This document shows, one piece after another, positions 43,516 to 54,191 of a stretch of DNA of 64,000 nucleotides (the first letter of the stretch is position 1; each line of letters begins with the position of its first letter). This stretch comes from JAJYKC01 sp963823105 (GTDB lineage Bacteria; Acidobacteriota; Terriglobia; Bryobacterales; Bryobacteraceae), in assembly GCA_963823105.1 (NCBI GenBank), contig CAWGKC010000005.1, forward strand, positions 372,001 through 436,000, read 5' to 3'. A program made the translations under genes and the position numbers. The notes under the pieces are model-generated. The model was not told the origin of the DNA. It did not search any database and saw only the letters and a program-made list of their open reading frames with translations.

Positions 43516-44364
43516 TTATTTGTGGGCGGGCGCCTTGGGGGCGTCTTTAACGGGTGTTGGCGCGGGGGCGGACTTCGCTCCGGGTTCCGCTTTGTCTCCG
43601 CCGGGTTTTATCGCGGCCGTCACGGCTTGGGCGTCGCGATATTGCACGATCACCGAAATGCGGCGGTTGGAGGGGTCCTCGGGGTTGGCGCGGACGCGTA
43701 GATTCTGGTCGGCGAAACCGCGGACCTGGCTGACCTGATCGGGGCGGAGACCATTGTCCTGCATGAGACGGCGCGCGGCGTTGGCGCGGTCCGACGATAG
43801 TTCCCAGTTGGTGTAGTCCGCGCTCGGGTAGGGTTTGGAATCGGTGTGGCCTTCGATCAAAATCGAGTTGGGCATGGCGCCCAATTGTTGGGCGAGGGTC
43901 TTGAGGAGATCCGCCCCGCCGGAGCTTGGCCGGGGCATGCCGCTTTCGAAGAAAGTCGCCTTCGCGCCTTCGATCAACTCGATGCGCAGCCCCTCGCCGG
44001 TGACGGTCATTTTGACGTTGTCGGAGAGTTTCTTAAAGTCCGGCAACTCCTTCATCGCCTGCTGCAGCTTGTCTTTCAGCTTGCCCATGTCGTCTTTCTT
44101 GATGGCCATGGATTCGCCCTGGCCGGCGATCGCGCTGCCGGCCTGTTTGTTGATGCCTTGAGGGTCGAGGAAATATCCTCCGACGGCTTGTTTCACTTCC
44201 TGGCTGCAGCTCATCAGCCAGAGGACGATGAAGAGCGACATCATCGCGGTGACGAAATCGGCGTAGGCCACTTTCCAGGCCCCGCCGTGGTGTCCGGCGT
44301 GCGCCGCTTTCTTTTTAACGACGATGATGGGCCGCATCGCCTCCGTGGTTGTGGCTTCCGACAT
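43516..44364 (-). CDS. motB: Flagellar-type stator protein MotB (OmpA/MotB domain)
   Basis: A 282-residue protein with one N-terminal helix (GGAWKVAYADFVTAMMSLFIVLWLM) in which the Asp of YADF is the proton-binding residue. A plug/linker follows, then an OmpA-like peptidoglycan-binding domain with ILIEGHTDSKPYPSADYTNWELSSDRANAARRLM. The tail is Pro/Ala-rich. It is 6 bases downstream of motA. No flagellar genes occur in the window, so the stator may drive flagella encoded elsewhere. Confidence 0.9.
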   Translation of the reverse strand: MSEATTTEAMRPIIVVKKKAAHAGHHGGAWKVAYADFVTAMMSLFIVLWLMSCSQEVKQAVGGYFLDPQGINKQAGSAIAGQGESMAIKKDDMGKLKDKLQQAMKELPDFKKLSDNVKMTVTGEGLRIELIEGAKATFFESGMPRPSSGGADLLKTLAQQLGAMPNSILIEGHTDSKPYPSADYTNWELSSDRANAARRLMQDNGLRPDQVSQVRGFADQNLRVRANPEDPSNRRISVIVQYRDAQAVTAAIKPGGDKAEPGAKSAPAPTPVKDAPKAPAHK

Positions 44365-44370
44365 AATGAC

Positions 44371-45258
44371 CTACGCGGCGTTGGCGGCCGGAGCGGCGGC
44401 GCTCGGGGAACCGCCGCGGCAAGCGGCTTCCATTTCCTGGAACGAGGGGCGGAGATCGGCTGGAATGCAGCGGCGCCCGAACTCGACGGCGAGCATGGGA
44501 GGCGCGCCCCGGACGAAGGCGATCACGGCCACGCGCAGGCAGTGGTAATACTGCGCTTCGGCGTCGTTGGCTTTCGTCATGCTGGAAGCGATGGGGCCGA
44601 CAAACCCGTAGCAGAGCAGGATGCCGAGGAAGGTGCCCACCAGGGCGGCGGCGACCTTGTGGCCGATCTCCTCGGGCGGCCCGCCGAGCGATCCCATGGT
44701 GATGACCACGCCGAGGACGGCGGCTACGATGCCCAGGCCCGGCAGCGAGTCGGCGATGGTACTGAGGGCGCTCACCGGCGCCGTTACTTCGTGATGATGC
44801 ACCTCGAGGTCGAGCTCCATCATCTGGTCCATTTCGAAGTGGCTGACGCCGCCGGTGATCGCCATGCGCAGCGTGTCGCAAACGAAGTGGACGGCGTGAT
44901 GATTTTTGAGGAAGTTAGGATATTTGGAAAACACCGGGCTTTTCTCCGGCTCCTCGACGTCGGATTCGAGTTTCTGCATGCCGCCCTTGCGCGCGCCCTG
45001 AAACAAATCGCTGAGCATCTTGATGTTTTCGAGATAAAAGGGTTTGGTGTACGGACTGGAGCCGAAGACGCCGAGCGCGCCCTTGAAGACTTTGATGACG
45101 ATCGGCAATGGATTGGCGATCAAAAGGGTCCCGATGGCGGCGCCTCCGATGGTGACAAGCTCGGCTGGTTGCACCAGCACCATCAAGTTGCCCTTTTCCA
45201 TCAGATAGCCGCCGACCACGGCTCCGATGACGACGAGAATTCCAATGATTGCAAACAT
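44371..45258 (-). CDS. motA: Stator protein MotA
   Basis: A 295-residue inner-membrane protein starting MFAIIGILVVIGAVVGGYLMEKG with four predicted helices. PAELVTIGGAAIGTLL, a cytoplasmic loop with charged residues, and IADSLPGLGIVAAVLGVVITM then PPEEIGHKVAAALVGTFLGILLCYGFVGPI are MotA signatures rather than ExbB/TolQ. It forms the proton-conducting stator with MotB. Confidence 0.92.
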   Translation of the reverse strand: MFAIIGILVVIGAVVGGYLMEKGNLMVLVQPAELVTIGGAAIGTLLIANPLPIVIKVFKGALGVFGSSPYTKPFYLENIKMLSDLFQGARKGGMQKLESDVEEPEKSPVFSKYPNFLKNHHAVHFVCDTLRMAITGGVSHFEMDQMMELDLEVHHHEVTAPVSALSTIADSLPGLGIVAAVLGVVITMGSLGGPPEEIGHKVAAALVGTFLGILLCYGFVGPIASSMTKANDAEAQYYHCLRVAVIAFVRGAPPMLAVEFGRRCIPADLRPSFQEMEAACRGGSPSAAAPAANAA

Positions 45259-45333
45259 AAGCGGTGTGCCGGGCCGGAAAGCGCCCTTGGTTTGCTTATC
45301 GGAATGGGGATGGCGATGTAAGAGGGGTGGGGG

Positions 45334-45561
45334 CTAATCGAGCGTCCATTTGCGCTCGATGGGAACGCCGTACTGGAGCAGGGCGCGCTCGACGTCCTTT
45401 TCGCTCAAACGGGAGGCGTCGTACTCCACGGCGATCGCATTCGAGCCGGGGGAGACTTGAATGCGCTGAATGCCATAGTAGGCATGCGCGTTGGAAATGC
45501 CGTGGGCATCGGCGTCCGACAGCGGGCGGATCAGCGCGTATTGAAGCTGTACTCTTGTCAC
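45334..45561 (-). CDS. Small heavy-metal-associated-like (ferredoxin fold) protein
   Basis: Read from the GTG at 45561 (MTRVQLQYALIRPLSDADA), this is a 75-residue protein with a beta-alpha-beta-beta-alpha-beta pattern: YGIQRIQVSPGSNAIAVEYDASRLSEKDVERALLQYGV resembles HMA-domain proteins but lacks the CxxC metal motif. It lies 5 bases after the antiporter stop and is probably co-transcribed. Function unknown. Confidence 0.6.
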   Translation of the reverse strand: MTRVQLQYALIRPLSDADAHGISNAHAYYGIQRIQVSPGSNAIAVEYDASRLSEKDVERALLQYGVPIERKWTLD

Positions 45562-45566
45562 GAACG

Positions 45567-46827
45567 TTAGCTTAGCATCGCCGGGGGCGAACGCCGGACG
45601 TGGCTGCGCCAGGTCAGGGCGAAGCCGGCGAGGGCCGCGGGAGTCTTCCGGCGCGCCAGCAACACAACAACGCCGGCGGCGGCGTAGACGAGATAAGCCC
45701 CGGTGACGTACTCGCGGCTGTGTTGGACGAAGGCCGGCCAGGCGCCGGAACCGGATGGGTGAAGCAGCGAGAGGGCGAACTGGAAGAACCAGAGGACGAA
45801 CAGCGACAACGCCTCCCACCACGTGAGTTCCATGTTCAGCAGAAACACCATGCCGGTAGCGGCCTGGGCGATGGTCATCAACAGTTCGAGGCGTTGCTCG
45901 CCGTCGAAAGAAATGCCGGCGATGTGGCCGGCGCTCGTCGAGAAGACGATGGCGAGCATGGCGGGCAGCAGCGTCCATTGATTGATGTTGCTCGAGACCA
46001 TGTTCATCAGCGCCATCGGCGCGCCGGTGACGGTGCGGGCGAAATAGAACGTGGAAGCGAGTTCGGGAAACTCGGAGACCACCGGCGCCACCCACTGGAT
46101 GAAAACGAACGTGGGAATGCCGACGAAGGCGGCGAGGCCGATCAGGCTGGCGAGAAACGGCTCGGCGGTGAGATAGATCAACGTACCGCCGGCGAGGAAG
46201 CAGAGCGCGATGAGCGCCACGCGGCGCCGGCGATGTGACGTGACGATGAAGCGCGGGATGGGTCGAGATCTTCGATGCCTTCTTCGCGCTTCGGGCGGCA
46301 TTTTGGCGAGGATGACGAGGTAGGAGGCGTAGATGCCGACGAGCACCAGAGAATCGAAGGGATGCAGCGTGCCCTTCCACCAGATGACGACGGCATAGAG
46401 CAAGGGCACAAGCAGGCCGACTACCTGGACGCCGTGGCTTGCGTCGAGAACGATTTTATCGAGCGGCTTGCCGGTGCGCCTCCGATGAACGGCGGCCGCG
46501 GCGAAATAGATCATGGGCCAGCCCACGCCGGTGAGCAGGCGGAGAGCGCCGGTGAGGTTGGCGAGCAGGAAATGGACCTGCTGCTTCCAGGCGAGGACGG
46601 CTTCGACGGCGAACTCGGGAAGAGTTTGCATCCAGGCGAGGATGGCCAACGCGAATCCCTGGGCGATGAAGAATTGCGCGGATTCGGCGCCCCAGGCGAT
46701 GAGCATGGACGCCAACAAAATCCCCGGCGCGGTCCAAAGCACGGCGGCCGGGCCGGAATCGCGAAGAGGGACGGCGGCCAGGGCGAAGACGAGGAAAAAA
46801 GCGACGGCCGGGCGGGCGGAGGGGGAA

Positions 46828-46835
<8 letters not shown>
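45567..46835 (-). CDS. Sodium/calcium exchanger-like membrane protein
   Basis: A 422-residue polytopic protein with two halves: ESAQFFIAQGFALAILAWMQTLPEFAVEAVLAWKQ and APVVSEFPELASTFYFARTV, the two inverted alpha-repeat regions of the CaCA superfamily with conserved acidic residues. Around 46255-46300 the frame reads MPPEARRRHRRSRPIPRF; the +1 frame over this short stretch reads REEGIEDLDP, the acidic loop expected there. I infer a compensated insertion and deletion. It overlaps nadB by 8 bases. Confidence 0.78.
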
Positions 46836-48372
<1,537 letters not shown>

Positions 48373-48429
48373 CTAAGTCTCATGGTACAACAGAGGTTTT
48401 GGCCGCGAGTTTCAGCGCGCAACGCCCCC

Positions 48430-49506
48430 ATGCCTTCCTTCGAAGTTCGAACCCCGCAGCGAACCTATCCCGCCATCGTCGAACGCGGCGCGCTCTCGCG
48501 GATCGCCGCCGCCATTCCACCGGAGACGGGAAAGATCTTCGCCGTTACCGAACGCGGCGTGTGGGATCTGCACGGCGCGGCGGTGCGGAGCGCGCTGGCG
48601 AACCGGAGCGTGGAAGTTCTGTTTTTTCCCGGCGGCGAGATTCATAAGCGCTTTGAAAGCGCCGAAGCGCTGGCGGAGCAAGTGCTCCAAGGAGGTGGGG
48701 ACCGTTCGAGCGTGGTGGTGGCGTTTGGCGGCGGCATCGTCTGCGACGTCGCCGGTTTTGTGGCGGCCATTTTCATGCGCGGCATCCCGGTGATTCAGGT
48801 TCCTACGACTCTGCTGGCGCAAGTGGATGCGGCGATCGGCGGCAAGACGGGCGTCAATCTGGCGAGCGGGAAGAATCTGATCGGAAGTTTCCACCAGCCG
48901 CTGGCGGTGATTATCGACCCGGACGTGCTGACTACTTTACCGGAGCGCGAGTACCGCGCCGGGTTGTACGAGATCGTCAAGTGCGGCGTGATCGGCGACG
49001 CGGAGCTCTTCGATGTGCTGGCGCGGGATCGCGAGGCGGTGCTGGCGAGAAAACCGGAAGTGGTGGAGAGGATCATCGCCGACGCGGTGCGGCTGAAGGC
49101 GCGCGTCGTGACGGAAGACGAGCGCGAAGGCGGGCCGCGCCGCATTCTCAATTTCGGGCACACCTTCGGGCACGCGCTGGAAGCGGAGACGCAATACAAT
49201 CGGTTTCTTCACGGCGAGGCGGTGGCGTGGGGGATGACGGCGGCGGTGCGGCTGGCGCTGGCCGCGGGCATTCTGGGGGGAGGCGACGGCAGGGAGATTC
49301 TCGGCTGCATCGAGGCTTACGGGCCGATCCCGTCGCTTGAGGGGCTGGATGCCGGGCGGCTCGCCGCGCGGATGAAATCGGATAAAAAAACGGTGCATGG
49401 CCGTGTCCACTTCGTACTGCCGGAGGGAATCGGCAGGGTGAGGGTGACTTCGGAAATCACCGGCGCGCAGGCGTTGGCGGCGATCGAGGCGAGTCTTCCT
49501 CAATGA
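48430..49506 (+). CDS. aroB: 3-dehydroquinate synthase
   Basis: The preferred start is the ATG at 48430 (MPSFEVRTPQRTYPAIVERG); 21 upstream residues are atypical. The protein has 358 residues with VVVAFGGGIVCDVAGFVAAIF, PTTLLAQVDAAIGGKTGVNL, YEIVKCGVIGD and the zinc-binding RRILNFGHTFGHALE. It makes 3-dehydroquinate in the shikimate pathway. Its stop overlaps the next start (ATGA). Confidence 0.94.
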   Translation: MPSFEVRTPQRTYPAIVERGALSRIAAAIPPETGKIFAVTERGVWDLHGAAVRSALANRSVEVLFFPGGEIHKRFESAEALAEQVLQGGGDRSSVVVAFGGGIVCDVAGFVAAIFMRGIPVIQVPTTLLAQVDAAIGGKTGVNLASGKNLIGSFHQPLAVIIDPDVLTTLPEREYRAGLYEIVKCGVIGDAELFDVLARDREAVLARKPEVVERIIADAVRLKARVVTEDEREGGPRRILNFGHTFGHALEAETQYNRFLHGEAVAWGMTAAVRLALAAGILGGGDGREILGCIEAYGPIPSLEGLDAGRLAARMKSDKKTVHGRVHFVLPEGIGRVRVTSEITGAQALAAIEASLPQ

Positions 49507-50237
49507 GGAAGGGCACGACGCCCGCCGGCGCGGATACCGAGGAGCAGGCGGCGCGGTGGGTGCGGGGCATGTTCGGACGCATCGCGCCGCGATACGACCG
49601 GCTGAATCACCTGCTCTCGCTGAACATAGACAAGCTGTGGCGGGCGCGCACCGTGCGGCGCGTGGAGCGCATACTGGCGCGGCCGGACGCGCGGATTCTG
49701 GATCTATGCTGCGGCACGGGCGATTTGACGCTGGCGCTCGAAACGCACCGCGGCGGCGCGGTATTCGGCAGCGATTTTTGCCATCCGATGCTGATGGCGG
49801 CGGGCGATAAAACGCGCGGGCGGCATCTGAGCTCGCGATTTTTCGAAGCCGACGCCTTGCGGCTGCCGCTGCGCGACGCCAGCCTCGATCTGGTTACCGT
49901 CGCGTTCGGGTTCCGCAATCTGGTGGATTACCGCGGCGGCCTGGCCGAGCTGTTGCGCGTGCTGAAGCCGGGCGGCATGGCGGCGATTCTCGAATTCTCG
50001 CAGCCGCCAAACCGGGCGTTCGCCGCGCTCTACGGTTTCTATTCACGGCGCGTGTTGCCGGTGCTCGGCGGCTGGCTCTCCGGTTCACGCGACGCGTACA
50101 CGTATCTGCCGGAGTCGGTGAAAAAATTTCCGAGCGCGGCGGAATTGGCCTCCGTCATGTCGCATTGCGGCTTCTCGAACGTGGAATTCGAGCGGATGAC
50201 GGGCGGAATCGTCGCCCTGCACCTGGGGACGCGATAG
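49503..50237 (+). CDS. Demethylmenaquinone/ubiquinone methyltransferase (UbiE/MenG)
   Basis: A 244-residue methyltransferase with MFGRIAPRYDRLNHLLSLNIDKLWR near the start, ARILDLCCGTGDLTLALE (SAM site), DSLDLVTVAFGFRNLVDYR-type motif and LKPGGMAAILEFSQPPN. These are the UbiE/COQ5 family signatures. In this organism the substrate is probably a demethylmenaquinone, which is inferred. It is translationally coupled to aroB. Confidence 0.9.
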   Translation: MRKGTTPAGADTEEQAARWVRGMFGRIAPRYDRLNHLLSLNIDKLWRARTVRRVERILARPDARILDLCCGTGDLTLALETHRGGAVFGSDFCHPMLMAAGDKTRGRHLSSRFFEADALRLPLRDASLDLVTVAFGFRNLVDYRGGLAELLRVLKPGGMAAILEFSQPPNRAFAALYGFYSRRVLPVLGGWLSGSRDAYTYLPESVKKFPSAAELASVMSHCGFSNVEFERMTGGIVALHLGTR

Positions 50238-50241
50238 CGCT

Positions 50242-50544
50242 TTAACGTTCCAGTTGACGGAACGCGGCCTCGAGTTGTTCCTTGGTGAAAGCCGTGCTGA
50301 CGAATAATTCCTGGCGCGCCCCGGCGCTGAGGGCGATGGCCTTCCAGCCGTTGGTGGTGGGCACGGTGACGCGGATCCGCACTTCGCCCTTGGCGTCGCG
50401 CACCGGTTTGATTACGCCGGGAATGACGGAACGGATGCCGGGGTTCTCCGCGAGCAGGCGCTCCAGCAGATCGCGCACGCCGTCGATGATGCTGTGTTCG
50501 ATCTTCAATTTGCCGTGCGCTTTGCGCAGCCGCATTACTTTCAT
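50242..50544 (-). CDS. DUF2103 family protein
   Basis: The ATG at 50544 gives 100 residues: MKVMRLRKAHGKLKIEHSII then GVRDLLERLLAENPGIRSVIPGVIKPVRD and VRIRVTVPTTNGWKAIALSAGARQELFV. This pattern agrees with DUF2103, a small family sometimes called a predicted metal-binding protein. It is convergent with the methyltransferase and divergent from the amidase. Confidence 0.7.
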   Translation of the reverse strand: MKVMRLRKAHGKLKIEHSIIDGVRDLLERLLAENPGIRSVIPGVIKPVRDAKGEVRIRVTVPTTNGWKAIALSAGARQELFVSTAFTKEQLEAAFRQLER

Positions 50545-50589
50545 TGTGCCTTTCCCCGGCGGCCGGCGTTTCGGCGGATAATCGTTCGA

Positions 50590-52204
50590 ATGAATCGAAG
50601 AACGTTTCTTGGATGCGGCGCGGCCGCGGGCGGGTTGGCGCTGGGCGGATCTGCGCAAGGGCAGACGAAGGAGGTCGCGAGGAGACACGCGGGCGCGTTC
50701 GAACTCGATGAAATTACGATGGACAAGCTGCGGGACGGGATGAAGTCCGGCCGCTTCACCTCGCATTCGCTGGTGGAAAAATATCTGATGCGCATCGAAG
50801 CGGTGGATCGCCATGGGCCATCGATCCGCGCCGTGATCGAATTAAATCCCGATGCCGCCGGAATCGCCGCCGATCTCGACCGCGAGCGGAAGACGAAAGG
50901 GCCGCGCGGACCGCTTCACGGCGTGCCGGTGTTGATCAAGGACAACATCGATACCGGCGACCGGATGAGCACAACGGCCGGATCTCTGGCGCTGGAAGGC
51001 TCGATCGCGGCGCGGGATTCCTTCGTCGCCGAACGGTTGCGCGCGGCGGGCGCGGTGATTCTCGGCAAGACGAATTTGAGCGAATGGGCGAACTTCCGCT
51101 CCACGCACTCGGTCAGCGGATGGAGCGGCCGCGGAGGCCAGACGCGCAACCCGTACGCACTCGATCGCAACCCTTGCGGCTCGAGCGCGGGAACGGGCGC
51201 GGGCGTGGCGGCGAATCTCTGCGCGGCCGGCGTTGGAACCGAAACGGACGGCTCCGTGGTGTGCCCCTCGTCGATGAACGGCATCGTGGGAATCAAACCG
51301 ACGGTGGGGTTGATCAGCCGCGCGGGCATCGTCCCGATTTCGCATAGCCAGGACACCGCCGGACCGATGGCGCGAACGGTGCGGGACGCGGCGATTCTGC
51401 TGGGCGCGCTGACGGGCGTGGATCCCCGCGATCCGGCCACCGCCGCGAGCGAGGGCAAGTCGCAGACCGATTACACGGCGTATCTCGACGCGGGAGGATT
51501 GCGCGGCGCGCGCATCGGAGTGGCGCGAAAGTTTTTTGGATTTAACGCCGCCGTGGATAAGTTGATGGAAGAGTGTCTGGCGGAGATGAAGCGGAATGGC
51601 GCCGAAATAATCGATCCGGCGGATTTGCCCTCGCACGGCAAGTCCGGCGATTCGGAGTTCGAAGTTTTGGTGTACGAGTTCAAGACGGACCTGAACGCGT
51701 ATTTGAAGGATTTAAGCCCGGCGGCGCGGGTTCATTCGCTGGCCGATGTGATCGCCTTCAACCAAAATGAGGCGAGCCGCGAGATGCCCTATTTCGGGCA
51801 GGAGATCATGACGATGGCGGAGAAGAAAGGGCCGCTGACGGAGAAGGCGTATCTGGATGCGCTCGACAAAATTCATCGCTTGGCGCGGGCGGAAGGAATC
51901 GACGCTGTGATCGCGCAACACCGCGTGGACGCCATCGTCGCGCCAACGGCCGGACCGGCGTGGCTAACCGATTGGGTGACGGGCGATCACGACGGCGGAG
52001 GGTGCTCCTCGCCCGCCGCCGTGGCCGGATATCCGCACATCACCGTGCCCGCCGGATTTCATCCGCGGACTGCCGGTGGGGATCTCGTTCTTCGGCGCGG
52101 CGTGGAGCGAGCCTACGCTCTTGAAACTCGCATACTCGTTCGAACAGACGGCCAAGGCCCGGAAGGCGCCACGCTTTTTACCTACGGTGAATTACCGGGC
52201 CTGA
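50590..52204 (+). CDS. Amidase (amidase signature family) with export signal, frameshifted near 52060
   Basis: The start at 50590 gives a Tat-like signal (MNRRTFLGCGAAAGGLALGG). The Ser-cisSer-Lys triad is visible: Lys in GVPVLIKDNIDTGD, Ser in CGSSAGTGAGVAANL and GTETDGSVVCPSS. One extra base at about 52060 breaks the frame in PHITVPAGF; removing it gives IRGLPVGISFFGAAWSEPTL then LKLAYSFEQTAKARKAPRFL and a stop at 52204, as in typical amidases (about 537 residues). The uncorrected frame would falsely fuse it to the next gene. Confidence 0.9.
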
Positions 52205-52227
52205 GCGGTTGTTACCATCGGGGCGAG

Positions 52228-53244
52228 ATGCAGCCGTCCGATGAAGAGCGCTACTCGCGGCAGATCCTGTTCGCCGGAATCGGCGAGGAGGGCCAGGAAC
52301 GGTTGCTCGCGGCGCGCGTGGCCATTGTGGGCTGTGGCGCGCTGGGCAGTTTCCAGGCCGGGGCGCTGGCGAGAGCGGGCGTGGGCCATCTGCGCATCGT
52401 CGACCGCGATTACGTGGAGTTGAGCAACCTGCAGCGGCAATGGCTCTTCGAGGAAGCCGACGCCGAGAGGGCGCTGCCCAAGGCCATCGCCGCCCAACGG
52501 CGGATCGCCGCGATCAATTCCTCGATCGAAGTGGACGCCGTTGTCGCCGATCTCACTCCGGAGAACGCGCGGGAGATTCTCGGCGGCGCGGACGTCATCC
52601 TCGACGGCACGGATAACTTCGAGACGAGATTTCTGATCAACGATTTTGCCGTGAGCGAGGGCAAGCCATGGATCTACGGCGCGGCGGTTGGAAGCTATGG
52701 AATCGCGATGGCGGTGGTTCCGCATCGCACGGCTTGTCTGGCCTGCGTCTATCCGGAGCCGCCGGGCGAGGCGCAGCCGACGTGCGAGACCGACGGCGTG
52801 CTCGGCCCGGCGACGTCGATCGTCGCCAGTCTACAGACCGCGGCCGCGATGCGGCTGATTTGCGGCCGGGAAGTGGCGGCGAAAATCACCACCGTCGATG
52901 TTTGGACCGGCGAGGTGCGCCAGGTGAACCAACCGTCGCCGGACGCCGAATGCCGCGTTTGCGCGCGCGCCGATTACAGCTTTCTGGAAGGGCGGAAACG
53001 CGCGCCGGTCAGCCTCTGCGGCAGAAACGCGGTTCAAATCCACGAGCGCGGCCGCCCGTTGGATCTGTCCGCTCTCGCCACGCGGTTGAGCCGTTTGGGC
53101 GATGTGCGCGCCAACGAGTTCGCGCTGCGCTTCGAAGCTCCGCCGTATCTTCTGACGATTTTTCCCGACGGCCGCGTCATTGTAAAGGGCACAAGCGACG
53201 CGGGGTTGGCGCGTGGCGTCTACGCCCGCTACATCGGTGGATGA
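52228..53244 (+). CDS. ThiF/MoeB-like adenylyltransferase (E1-like) with C-terminal domain
   Basis: Starts at the ATG at 52228 (MQPSDEERYSRQILFAGIGEEGQERL), 338 residues. ATP site: VAIVGCGALGSFQAGALARAGVG, and RDYVELSNLQRQWLFEEAD with the arginine finger. Zinc is bound by CLAC and CRVC; the catalytic Cys may be in PTCETDGVLGP. It would activate the C-terminus of a ubiquitin-like sulfur carrier (ThiS/MoaD). A C-terminal about 80-residue domain (SLCGRNAVQIHERGRPLDLS...LLTIFPDGRVIVKG) is typical of stand-alone family members. The sulfur carrier is not adjacent. Confidence 0.85.
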   Translation: MQPSDEERYSRQILFAGIGEEGQERLLAARVAIVGCGALGSFQAGALARAGVGHLRIVDRDYVELSNLQRQWLFEEADAERALPKAIAAQRRIAAINSSIEVDAVVADLTPENAREILGGADVILDGTDNFETRFLINDFAVSEGKPWIYGAAVGSYGIAMAVVPHRTACLACVYPEPPGEAQPTCETDGVLGPATSIVASLQTAAAMRLICGREVAAKITTVDVWTGEVRQVNQPSPDAECRVCARADYSFLEGRKRAPVSLCGRNAVQIHERGRPLDLSALATRLSRLGDVRANEFALRFEAPPYLLTIFPDGRVIVKGTSDAGLARGVYARYIGG

Positions 53245-54163
53245 CGGCTCGGCTAGAATAAAAGGTCCGGGCCCTCCGTTGTCCATTTCCCCCACATCCC
53301 AACCTCCGCCTCCGCCGGCCGCGCACCGTTCGCGAATTGCCGGTCTGGGCCGGGCCTCGGTGTTCACGCTGCGGTATTGGGCCAGCACGGAAGTTCACGT
53401 TTTCGCCATGGCCGTCGCCGCGAATATTCTGCTGTCGATGGTTCCGTTCCTGATCGTCATGGTTTCCTTCTGTGAGCGGGTGCTGCGCTGGCACGATGCG
53501 ACGAACTCCATTTACTTCGCCCTCAACGACGCGTTTCCGGATCTGTTGGGAAATTTTATCGTGCGCAACGTGAAGGCGACGGTCGCCAGCCGTCCCTTTC
53601 AACTGGTACCGCTGTTGCTGCTGCTGGTGACGGCCAACGGCATCTTCGTCCCGCTTGAAGTGGCGTTCAATCGCGTCTGGGGTTGCCGCAAAAACCGCAA
53701 TTACCTGATGAACCAAGCCGTAAGCCTGGGATTGATCTTCCTCTGCGGCGGATTGTTTTTGCTGTCGATGACGCTTACCGCGCTGAACGCCCAGTTTGTC
53801 TCGCAGTTGTCCGGCATCAGCCAATTTCTAGCCAAGTTCGCCGGCATCGCCGCTTTTAAAATCGCGGCGGTGCCCATTTCGATGTTGACGCTGTTCCTGG
53901 TGTACTGGCTGCTGCCCAATTGCAAGGTTCCGTTCCAACGAGTGATTCCGGCGGCGGTTTGGGTGGGTCTGATGTTGGAGGCGATCAAGTACGTCAATCT
54001 GCTGACGTGGCCGTGGCTGCGAGCGAGGCTGAGCGTCGAATACGGGCCGTTTGTCTATTCGGTAACCATATTGTTGTACGGTTTCGTCTCTTCGATGATC
54101 GTGCTGGCCGGCGCGGAGTGGGCGGCGCGGAGGGAACGCCCGCAGACGCCGAAGTCCGATTAG
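53237..54163 (+). CDS. YihY/UPF0761 (BrkB-like) membrane protein
   Basis: About 308 residues if read from the GTG at 53237, overlapping the previous stop; a TTG at 53279 is another option. Six helices, with HVFAMAVAANILLSMVPFLIVMVSF, PLEVAFNRVWGCRKNRNYL and the late EYGPFVYSVTILLYGFVSSMIVLAGAEW matching the YihY family. Once thought to include RNase BN, these are membrane proteins of unknown role. Confidence 0.85.
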   Translation: MDDGSARIKGPGPPLSISPTSQPPPPPAAHRSRIAGLGRASVFTLRYWASTEVHVFAMAVAANILLSMVPFLIVMVSFCERVLRWHDATNSIYFALNDAFPDLLGNFIVRNVKATVASRPFQLVPLLLLLVTANGIFVPLEVAFNRVWGCRKNRNYLMNQAVSLGLIFLCGGLFLLSMTLTALNAQFVSQLSGISQFLAKFAGIAAFKIAAVPISMLTLFLVYWLLPNCKVPFQRVIPAAVWVGLMLEAIKYVNLLTWPWLRARLSVEYGPFVYSVTILLYGFVSSMIVLAGAEWAARRERPQTPKSD

Positions 54164-54191
54164 AATTGTAGTCAGCCAAAGGAGCTAATCC

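Noticed and set aside
42485..43738. Name 'methane oxygenase PmoA' taken as methane oxidation
   Set aside because: DUF6807 proteins carry that label by annotation history; the sequence is unrelated to particulate methane monooxygenase subunit A.
48430..48470. tRNA-like GTTCGAACCCCGC sequence
   Set aside because: It lies within the aroB coding start and no acceptor or anticodon stems can be formed around it.
53020..53050. tRNA T-arm-like GGTTCAAATCC
   Set aside because: It is inside the ThiF-like coding sequence with no cloverleaf.
50494..53244. A continuous 916-residue frame fusing an amidase to a ThiF-type enzyme
   Set aside because: The amidase C-terminus is recovered in the +1 frame with a normal stop at 52204, and the ThiF part has its own ATG at 52228. 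The fusion results from one extra base near 52060.
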